A DNA stretch of 46,187 nt from the NCBI GenBank assembly GCA_026706395.1, contig JAPOYU010000031.1, forward strand, positions 1-46,187, given 5' to 3'. Below are positions 27,653 to 34,282 of the stretch, in pieces. The notes under the pieces are model-generated. The model was not told the origin of the DNA, made no database searches, and saw only the letters and a program-made list of their open reading frames with translations. The first letter of the stretch is position 1. Each line of letters starts with the position of its first letter. Source of the DNA: Chloroflexota bacterium. Lineage in GTDB: Bacteria; Chloroflexota; Anaerolineae; Aggregatilineales; Phototrophicaceae. The translations under genes were made by a program, and so were the position numbers.

Positions 27653-28801
27653 ATGGCTGACGAGCGGATGCCGATTACCCCGGCGGTATTGACGTGGGCG
27701 CGAGAGCGGGCGGGTTTTGAAATTGATGCTTTAAGCCACACAGCGGGCTTCAAAGAGATCGCCACGTGGGAAAAAGGCGACGCCAGGCCGACATATCGAC
27801 AGTTGGAAGCACTAGCAGACCGATTCGAAGTGCCAGTTGCCGTTTTCTTTTTTTCCGATCCGCCTGAAGTATCAGACTTTGAACCTGAATTTCGCACTCT
27901 AGGTCCAGACGCATTCCATGACCTCACAGCAAGAATGCGATTTCTAATGGAAAAAGCCGATTACCGAAACAGAAAGCGCCAAGCCCTGTATGCAATGAGT
28001 CGCGCGCCGAAGCGGCTGATTGTTCATGACCTCAGAATCTCTCCCGACGACAGCCCCGAATCATTGGCCGCGGAAGTTCGAGAGTACTTGGGCATCACTA
28101 TTGAAGAGCAATTCGACTGGGCCAATAGGCATAAGTCAGTCGAAAACTGGCGAAACATGTTTGCCGACGTTGGAGTCATGGTAACTGTTCTTACTTTCCG
28201 CCAAATGGACTACATTGGCTTCGCCCTCTATGATCCGCGGTTTCCGCTCATTTGCATTGACGCGTCTGAACATAGATGGTCCGGCGGTATTCTAACGATG
28301 TGTCATTCGCTGGTTCACTTGCTGTTTCATACCAGCGGCTTAGACAAGCGAGACGACGCATACCTGTCAGATCTGGATCCTGAAAGTAGACAAGTTGAAG
28401 AGATATGCAATGCCGCATCAACAGAAATCGTCGTACCAAGCAGGTCGCTAGAAAGCGAGTTCATGAACCGGCTCAAGTCAGGGAACTTGGCGGACATTAC
28501 ATTGCGACTTTCTCACCTGTTTGACGTCCCAGCAGAATGGATGAACAACAGACTCTTGGAATTGAACCTGATAACTGAGAGTCAGCACAGAGAAACACTG
28601 GAGATGTGGGCAAGACGGCGCATAGGCGGCGGAGGCGGCGGGGGGCCAGATGACATAGTTCTAGATGAGCTCGGAGAGCCATTTATCAAACTCGCATTTG
28701 AGTGCTTCGATAATGGCCTTTTTGACGAAGACACTTTGGCCGACTATGTTGAGCTCCCTCGCCTATACCTTGACGATCTCCGCGAATTGCTAGCCAGGTA
28801 A
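27653..28801 (+). CDS. Xre/ImmA-IrrE-like antitoxin with altered HExxH
   Basis: The 382-residue protein has an N-terminal Xre helix-turn-helix (about 8-70, with IATWEKGDARPTYRQLEALA) and an ImmA/IrrE-type region. The zinc-protease motif HELVH is replaced by HSLVH (His218-Ser219-His222), while the later VEEICNAASTEIVVP keeps the third-ligand Glu249. Peptidase activity is therefore doubtful. A run of seven glycines (about 323-329) precedes the C-terminal helices. The PIN-toxin gene starts five bases after the stop, the usual arrangement for this antitoxin family with DUF4411 toxins, so the role is probably to repress the operon and hold the toxin. GAGGTAAGGGCG precedes the ATG. Confidence 0.85.
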   Translation: MADERMPITPAVLTWARERAGFEIDALSHTAGFKEIATWEKGDARPTYRQLEALADRFEVPVAVFFFSDPPEVSDFEPEFRTLGPDAFHDLTARMRFLMEKADYRNRKRQALYAMSRAPKRLIVHDLRISPDDSPESLAAEVREYLGITIEEQFDWANRHKSVENWRNMFADVGVMVTVLTFRQMDYIGFALYDPRFPLICIDASEHRWSGGILTMCHSLVHLLFHTSGLDKRDDAYLSDLDPESRQVEEICNAASTEIVVPSRSLESEFMNRLKSGNLADITLRLSHLFDVPAEWMNNRLLELNLITESQHRETLEMWARRRIGGGGGGGPDDIVLDELGEPFIKLAFECFDNGLFDEDTLADYVELPRLYLDDLRELLAR

Positions 28802-28806
28802 GTCAG

Positions 28807-29940
28807 ATGCGATACGTATTCGACACGAATGTGTTTTCGCAAATCTTTCGAAGTTATTATCCGTATAGTTTTCCGGCTATATTGCGATACCTTGAACAGT
28901 CGCTGGCTGAAGGCCAAATAACGTCTCCGCGCGAAGTCTGGCGCGAATTGGCAAACTGTCCCCATTATGAACTTCGGCGATGGGCAATGGATTGGAAAGA
29001 CGTCTTTGCTGTTCCCACCGTTGATGAAGCCAAGATCGTGAAAGAGATATTCGCAGTGCATCACTTCCAGGCAAACATTGAGCGCAAAAAACTCTACTCG
29101 GGAATGCCAAACGCGGACTGCTTCCTGATAGCGCGAGCAAAAGCCTTGGGCGCGACCGTCGTCACCCTTGAAAAGCCAAGCGGAAGTGGAGTCAAGATTC
29201 CTGACATTTGTACGCATTTCGGAGTCGAGTGCGTTTCGCTAGAAGAGTTTATGCAAAGAGAGAAATGGGTATTCTACGACGCGCCGGCAGAAGCAGCCGA
29301 GGATCCGCAATCCGTGTATCCATCCGGCAGACAAGCTGGTGCTAAAGCAAAAGCGAAAAAAACCCCCTCCCCCACTCTCCTCATCCTCCTCATCCTCCCC
29401 CTCTTCGGCATCTTCGTCGCCCTGCTGATGCTCGCTCTCGAAACCCGCACCCAGACCGAACCCACACCGGCATTCCAACCGGCGCCGCCGCGAAGCGTGC
29501 TCAACTTCACAGCGCCCGACTTCGAACTGCCGCTCCTCGACGGAGTGACGCTGGTTTCCCCGGCGGACTATGCCGGGCGGCCGCTCTTCCTCAACTTCTG
29601 GGCGAGTTGGTGCGCGCCCTGTGTTCGCGAGTTGCCGGCGCTGGAAGAATTCGCTGCCGAGCACAGCGCTGATGAAAATGGCCCGGCCGTGCTCGCCATC
29701 AACCTGGGTGAGACCGCTGCCGTCATCAGCGGCTTTCTGGCTGAAATCGGCATCGAGAATCTGACGGTGGCGATGGATATCAACGAGGTGGTCAAGCGCG
29801 ATTATGGCGTACAGAACTTGCCTACGACCTTTGTGATCAATGGCGACGGCATCATCCGCCACATGAAACTCGGCGAGATGAAATACGAAGAGATGGGCGT
29901 TTATCTGGCTGCGTTGGAAGACTACGAAGGGCAGCAGTGA
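28807..29940 (+). CDS. PIN-domain toxin (DUF4411-like) fused to membrane thioredoxin
   Basis: The frame codes 377 residues in two unrelated parts. Residues 1-157 are a PIN-like DUF4411-type toxin: FDTNVF with Asp6, PREVWREL with acidic residues near 43-47, NADCFLIARA with Asp104, and the typical end LEEFMQREKWVF. A toxin of this family normally stops here, but codon 158 is TAC (Tyr). Residues 178-377 are a TlpA/ResA-like thioredoxin: a basic stretch, a transmembrane helix (about 191-212), a Pro-rich spacer, WASWCAPC with Cys269 and Cys272, and cis-Pro339 in LPTTFV. Topology is consistent with a cytoplasmic toxin and an extracytoplasmic thioredoxin. A GTG at 29314 with GAGG 11 bases upstream could give the thioredoxin separately. 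Confidence 0.85.
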   Translation: MRYVFDTNVFSQIFRSYYPYSFPAILRYLEQSLAEGQITSPREVWRELANCPHYELRRWAMDWKDVFAVPTVDEAKIVKEIFAVHHFQANIERKKLYSGMPNADCFLIARAKALGATVVTLEKPSGSGVKIPDICTHFGVECVSLEEFMQREKWVFYDAPAEAAEDPQSVYPSGRQAGAKAKAKKTPSPTLLILLILPLFGIFVALLMLALETRTQTEPTPAFQPAPPRSVLNFTAPDFELPLLDGVTLVSPADYAGRPLFLNFWASWCAPCVRELPALEEFAAEHSADENGPAVLAINLGETAAVISGFLAEIGIENLTVAMDINEVVKRDYGVQNLPTTFVINGDGIIRHMKLGEMKYEEMGVYLAALEDYEGQQ

Positions 29941-29952
29941 GGAACGACGGCG

Positions 29953-30705
29953 ATGCGCATTGACTTGAGCGACAAAGTAGCGTTGGTGACGGGCTCGGCG
30001 CGCCGCGTCGGCCGGGCGATCGCGCTGGAACTAGCCAGGCATGGCGCGCGCATCCTCGTGCATTACCATCGCGCCGAAGCAACTGAAGTGCGCGAAACTA
30101 TTCAGGCGGTCAAGTCGCACGGCGTCGATGCTCACAGCGTAGCGGCCGACCTCAGCCATCCCGAGGGCGTGGATACGGTATTTTCCGCGTTGAATGAGCG
30201 CTACGGACGGCTGGACATTGTCGTGAACAGCGCCTCGGTTTTTCAGAAGCGGGGACTGTTGGATCTGACGCTGGACGATTGGGACCTGACTATGGCGGTC
30301 AATTTGCGCGCGCCCTTCCTCATCACGCAGCGAGCGGCGCGCCTCATGTCAGAGAACCCTTTGCCTGGCGGCGTCATCATCAACATCTGCGATGCCGGCG
30401 CTGATCGTCCCTGGAAGGACTATCCTCATCACGGCGTCAGCAAGTCGGCGCTTTGGATGTTGACACAGGTCAGCGCGTTGACGCTGGCTCCCGCCATACG
30501 TGTCAATGCCATCGTGCCGGGCGCGATGCTGAAGCCCGCCGGACGCGCAGTCACGGACGAGGAATGGAGCCGCATCGGCGAACGCAATCCCTTGCGCCGC
30601 ACCGGCACGCCGGAAGATGTAGCGCGGGCGGTCCTTTACCTCTGCCAGGAAGACTTCATCACCGGCGAACTGTTGCGCGTGAATGCCGGAGAGCACCTGC
30701 GCTGA
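29953..30705 (+). CDS. SDR, pteridine reductase/FolM-like, with His for catalytic Tyr
   Basis: The 250-residue SDR has TGSARRVGRAIA (13-24), the Arg-containing motif of pteridine reductase and FolM-type enzymes, and VNSASVF instead of NNAG. The catalytic Asp of that group is present (Asp147 in ICDAG), as is Lys164. The YxxxK tyrosine, however, is His160 (HGVSK); the codon is CAC, one base from TAC. The C-terminus (GELLRVNAGEHLR) is normal. FolM/PTR1 enzymes reduce dihydro-pterins or folates. The His may abolish or alter activity. GAGGAA precedes the ATG, 12 bases after the thioredoxin fusion, so it is likely cotranscribed. Confidence 0.82.
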   Translation: MRIDLSDKVALVTGSARRVGRAIALELARHGARILVHYHRAEATEVRETIQAVKSHGVDAHSVAADLSHPEGVDTVFSALNERYGRLDIVVNSASVFQKRGLLDLTLDDWDLTMAVNLRAPFLITQRAARLMSENPLPGGVIINICDAGADRPWKDYPHHGVSKSALWMLTQVSALTLAPAIRVNAIVPGAMLKPAGRAVTDEEWSRIGERNPLRRTGTPEDVARAVLYLCQEDFITGELLRVNAGEHLR

Positions 30706-30706
30706 T

Positions 30707-31579
30707 TTACATACCGACCTTCCGGACACGACGAAAGCCGGCCCCGTAAGCGGCGTGCCCCATGCCGATGACGATAAAGGCATTGGGATCCACATGTGAT
30801 ATCTCATCCTTCAAGTCCCGCACTTGCGACCGCGAGATCGTGACGTAGAGCATGGTTCGCTCGGCGCCGGTGTACTCGCCTTTGATCTTCCAACTGGTGG
30901 CGCCGCGCTGCAGCCCGGCGAAAACGCGCTGGGATATTTCCTCCGGCTTGTCGGTGATGACCATAGCGGTACGTATCACACTGGGGCCCTCCAGCACGTA
31001 ATCAGTTGCCAGCCCGGCGGTGAACAGGGCAATGGCGGCGTAGAGCGCCCCTTCCCAGCCATAGACCAGCCCGGCAGCGATAATGATGAGCGTATCGGTG
31101 CACAAGAATGTCGTGCTCATGGGAAAGCCGAAGCGGCGCTGCAGAATCAGCGCGAGGGTTGATGTGCCGCCGAAGGTCGCGCCGGCGCGGTAGACCAAGC
31201 CGACGCCGATGCCACCGGTGACGCCGCCGAAAAGAGCGTTAAGCATGCGCTCATCGCTTAAGCCGCCTTCCGGCACTAAGGGGCCGAGATTGTCCACCAC
31301 GACTGAAAATATCAGGATAATCACCACGCTGCGCAAGATGACTTTCGCCCCGTTCGGCAGCATGGCGTAACCGGCCAACTGGATCGGGATATTGAGCAGG
31401 AAGATCATCAGCCCGATAGGCGTATCGAACAGCTCGTTTAACAGCGTCGAGGCGCCGGCGACGCCGGCCGGCGCAATATCAAGCGGCTGCAAAAATACAA
31501 TCAGCGAAAGCGCGCCGATGACGATGCCGATGGCTATCAAGGCATACCGAACAAAAGTATCGCGGAGTTGGGACAGCAT
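30707..31579 (-). CDS. YitT family membrane protein
   Basis: The 290-residue protein has five or six N-terminal transmembrane helices of the YitT/DUF161 type, with GGVTGGIGVGLVYRAGATFGGT as a diagnostic glycine-rich loop. A C-terminal soluble DUF2179 domain follows (TERTMLYVTISRSQVRDLK-like region). Function is unknown; related proteins are proposed transporters or sensors. The start ATG at 31579 has GGAGG seven bases upstream, better than the frame start at 31642. It is convergent with the SDR, one base apart at the stops. Confidence 0.88.
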   Translation of the reverse strand: MLSQLRDTFVRYALIAIGIVIGALSLIVFLQPLDIAPAGVAGASTLLNELFDTPIGLMIFLLNIPIQLAGYAMLPNGAKVILRSVVIILIFSVVVDNLGPLVPEGGLSDERMLNALFGGVTGGIGVGLVYRAGATFGGTSTLALILQRRFGFPMSTTFLCTDTLIIIAAGLVYGWEGALYAAIALFTAGLATDYVLEGPSVIRTAMVITDKPEEISQRVFAGLQRGATSWKIKGEYTGAERTMLYVTISRSQVRDLKDEISHVDPNAFIVIGMGHAAYGAGFRRVRKVGM

Positions 31580-31687
31580 CTGGTTTCCTCCCTCACCCGT
31601 CTCGCAGCGGAACGATCGAACGCGGTCGATTTCTACTCTCATTATAATATGGGCGCTATGTCTGCCCTTCCCGACGATTTACGAGCA

Positions 31688-31715
31688 TTGCCCGCCTGTT
31701 TGAGAGTGCTATACT
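31688..31715 (+). promoter_or_regulatory. Promoter of metA
   Basis: TTGCCC (31688-31693) and TATACT (31710-31715) are 16 bases apart, 51 bases before the metA ATG. I see no SAM riboswitch fold in the short leader. Confidence 0.6.
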
Positions 31716-31766
31716 GTTGACCCGGATCGACGGATTGTTATTCCTATCGACTGGAGTTGAAGGTCC

Positions 31767-32831
31767 ATGCCATTAGTCGCCCATACACCCTTGCCAAGCT
31801 TCGACCGCTTGCGCCAGCACGGCCAAGAAGTGCTGACGCTTTCCCGCGCGCTGAAGCAAGACATCCGTGAACTTCACATTGGGCTGCTGAACATGATGCC
31901 CGACGCCGCGCTGGAAATCACCGAGCGGCAATTCATGCGCCTGGTGGGCAACAGCAACCAGATCGCCCAGTTCTATGTGCATGTGTTTTCGGTTCCCGGC
32001 TTGGAGCGCAGCCCGGAGACGCAAGCTTACATCGACCAGTTCTATACGACGTTCGAGCAGGTGCAGCGAGACGGCTTGGACGCCCTCATCATAACCGGCG
32101 CCAATGTCGCCAATCCCAGCCTCGATCAAGAAAACTTCTGGCAACCCTTGACCGAAGTCATCGAATGGGCCGGCGAGAACGTAACATCGACCCTGTGCTC
32201 CTGCCTGTCAACGCATGCCCTGATGAAGTATTTCTACCGGATAGATCGCGTCAAACGCGGTCGCAAAATATGGGGGGTGTTTGAGCATCGCGTTACGCTG
32301 CCGAACCACCCTCTGCTGCGCGAGATCAACACCCGCTTTGATGTGCCGCATTCGCGCTGGAACTCCATAACTCGCGAGCAGATTGAAGGCGCCGGCTTGA
32401 CCGTGTTGATACAAAGCTTCGACGGCGAAGTGCATATGGCCGTCAGTCCCGATCAACTCCGGCTGGTCTACTTCCAGGGACACCCCGAATACGATATCAA
32501 CAGCCTCCTGAAAGAATACAAGCGCGATCTTCTCGGCTATTTCCGCGGCGAGAACGCCCAGCCCCCTTACCCGGAGAATTACTTCCCGCTCGAAGCGCGC
32601 GAGATAGCCGAGCGCTACATACGACAGGCGCAGCTGGCGCTGGAGAACGGCGGCGAACTGCCCGAATTCCCTGAAGAGCAGTTCTTGCCCTGGCTGGACA
32701 ATACCTGGGGCGATACCGCCAAAGCGATATTCAACAATTGGCTCGGCTCCGTCTACCAGGTCACAAGCGTCATCCGCCACATTCCCTTCGACGACGGCAT
32801 TGACCCAGATAATCCGCTGGATATCCTGTGA
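31767..32831 (+). CDS. metA: Homoserine O-acyltransferase, MetA type
   Basis: MetA activates homoserine for methionine synthesis. The 354-residue protein has LHIGLLNMMPDAALEITERQF at the start, the catalytic Cys146 in TLCSCLSTHALM (where the family usually has CWxAQA), VPHSRWN, and His239/Glu241 in FQGHPEYD. Overall length is about 50 residues more than E. coli MetA, with a C-terminal extension containing a WLDNTWGDTAKAIFNNWLG helix. The atypical nucleophile context means the acyl donor (succinyl- or acetyl-CoA) cannot be assigned. AAGG lies just before the ATG and a good promoter is upstream. Confidence 0.85.
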   Translation: MPLVAHTPLPSFDRLRQHGQEVLTLSRALKQDIRELHIGLLNMMPDAALEITERQFMRLVGNSNQIAQFYVHVFSVPGLERSPETQAYIDQFYTTFEQVQRDGLDALIITGANVANPSLDQENFWQPLTEVIEWAGENVTSTLCSCLSTHALMKYFYRIDRVKRGRKIWGVFEHRVTLPNHPLLREINTRFDVPHSRWNSITREQIEGAGLTVLIQSFDGEVHMAVSPDQLRLVYFQGHPEYDINSLLKEYKRDLLGYFRGENAQPPYPENYFPLEAREIAERYIRQAQLALENGGELPEFPEEQFLPWLDNTWGDTAKAIFNNWLGSVYQVTSVIRHIPFDDGIDPDNPLDIL

Positions 32832-32880
32832 ATTCGGCGCCGCAACGCGCGATCAAAAAGGGGGAGGAGCGGGGGCCAAC

Positions 32881-33714
32881 ATGCCACTGCTGACAGCTGA
32901 GGACTACATTAAGTTTCCCACGGTCGAGCCTGGCTTTCGCTACGCCTATGACAGCGATCCACAACAATTCGGCGAACTCACCTTGCCGCGGACGGCGCCG
33001 CCCCACCCTGTCATCGTCCTCATTCACGGCGGCGGCTACCGCGATCTCTATGATTTGCGTCCGCTCGGGTCGGTGACGCAGGCGCTGGCGAGCGAGGGCT
33101 TCGCCGTCTGGAACATCGAGTATCGACGGGCGGGCAACGGCGGGGAGTTCCCCAATATGTTCCTGGACGTCGGGGCGGCGGCGGAATATCTGCGATCAAT
33201 TGCCGACCATCACAGCCTGAGTCTGGACGGAGTCATAGCGATCGGGCATTCGGCCGGCGGTCACCTGGCGCTTTGGCTTGCTGGACGGGGGCGTATCGCC
33301 ACGACGAGCGCCATATACAGCGCGAATCCTTTGCCTGTCGCCGGAGTTGTCGCCCTGGCGCCGATAGCTGATATCGCGGATGCGCTCGACCGCAACATGT
33401 CCGAGCCCGCCCTGCAGTTGGTGCTGGGTAGCCAACTGCCGAGGACCGAGGCGAACCTGAAGGATACCTCCCCGGCCGAGATGCTGCCCTTGGGCGCCCG
33501 GCAGATCCATCTGGTTGGCTCCGAGGACGATCTGATCCGCGAGAACCTTCAACGATACATCAATGCCGCGGAGGACGCCGGCGACGACGTTGAACTGATG
33601 CTGCTGGAAGGCGCGGGGCACTTTGAGTTGGTCGCCGTCGAGACGCCCGAATGGCAAACTGTCATCGCCGCAGTTCGGCGTCTGCGGACGACGATCGCGG
33701 TCTCTTTGCAATAA
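32881..33714 (+). CDS. Alpha/beta hydrolase (kynurenine formamidase/BD-FAE-like)
   Basis: The 277-residue soluble hydrolase has the oxyanion motif HGGGYRD, nucleophile GHSAGGHLALW, an acid in GSEDDLIREN, and the catalytic His in GAGHFEL. HGGG plus GHSAGGH is typical of the esterase/lipase-type family that includes bacterial kynurenine formamidases. The substrate is not certain. I start at the ATG at 32881, which has a strong GGAGGAG/GGGGG tract upstream; the frame opens earlier at 32800 inside the end of metA. It follows metA by 49 bases and may be cotranscribed. Confidence 0.85.
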   Translation: MPLLTAEDYIKFPTVEPGFRYAYDSDPQQFGELTLPRTAPPHPVIVLIHGGGYRDLYDLRPLGSVTQALASEGFAVWNIEYRRAGNGGEFPNMFLDVGAAAEYLRSIADHHSLSLDGVIAIGHSAGGHLALWLAGRGRIATTSAIYSANPLPVAGVVALAPIADIADALDRNMSEPALQLVLGSQLPRTEANLKDTSPAEMLPLGARQIHLVGSEDDLIRENLQRYINAAEDAGDDVELMLLEGAGHFELVAVETPEWQTVIAAVRRLRTTIAVSLQ

Positions 33715-33774
33715 GCGCGAATTCAAGTTATGATTCATATTACATAACAGTGTGCCAAAAGAGAGGCAATAAGC

Positions 33775-34185
33775 GTGATTACGCGTCTCGCCCATGTTTG
33801 CATTGGCGCCGCCGATTTGGCAGCCGCGGAAGAGTTCTACGTCCAGAAACTGGGTTTGGAATTGGCTTTCGAATTCTTCCGCGCCGGACAACGCATTGGC
33901 TTTTACGTCAGGCTTGGCGAGGGAACATTCATCGAGATTTTCGCTGATCCTGAAGCGCAGGACCCGGCGCGTCCCCGTATCAAGCATTTCTGCCTCGAAG
34001 TGGAAGATTTGGACGCCGTCATTGCCCGCCTGTCCCAGCAGGGGGTCGACATCACCGAAAAAAAGCTGGGCGGGGATAATGCCTGGCAGGCTTGGATCGT
34101 CGACCCGAGCGGCCTACGTATCGAATTGATGCAGTATCGCCGTGATAGTACGCAGTTCACTGGAGACGCTGTAATCCTAGCCTAA
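33775..34185 (+). CDS. VOC family protein (glyoxalase/bleomycin-resistance fold)
   Basis: The 136-residue protein has two beta-alpha-beta-beta-beta modules. His7 in RLAHVCIG, Glu54-type residue in TFIEIF, His in IKHFCLEV, and Glu near the end in LRIELMQY form a plausible metal site. The second helix shows the DLDAVIARLSQQGVDI pattern. Members include glyoxalase I, dioxygenases and resistance proteins; the substrate is unknown. It uses GTG as start, with GAGAGG eight bases upstream. Confidence 0.85.
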   Translation: MITRLAHVCIGAADLAAAEEFYVQKLGLELAFEFFRAGQRIGFYVRLGEGTFIEIFADPEAQDPARPRIKHFCLEVEDLDAVIARLSQQGVDITEKKLGGDNAWQAWIVDPSGLRIELMQYRRDSTQFTGDAVILA

Positions 34186-34239
34186 GGGCGTGCCCGGCGT
34201 TGCGCTCCGGCATATTCGCCAGCGGTAAACGCTCGACTG

Positions 34240-34267
34240 TTTAACAATCTCAATAATTGGATAGTAT
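34240..34267 (+). promoter_or_regulatory. Promoter of the USP-DUF389 gene
   Basis: TTTAAC (34240-34245) and TAGTAT (34262-34267) are 16 bases apart. The ATG at 34283 is only 15 bases after the -10, with no Shine-Dalgarno, so the transcript may be leaderless or nearly so. Confidence 0.45.
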
Positions 34268-34282
34268 GTAAAAGTACTTATT

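Noticed and set aside
31643..31766. SAM riboswitch before metA
   Set aside because: The leader after the promoter is too short (about 45 bases), and no kink-turn or terminator/antiterminator pair is visible.
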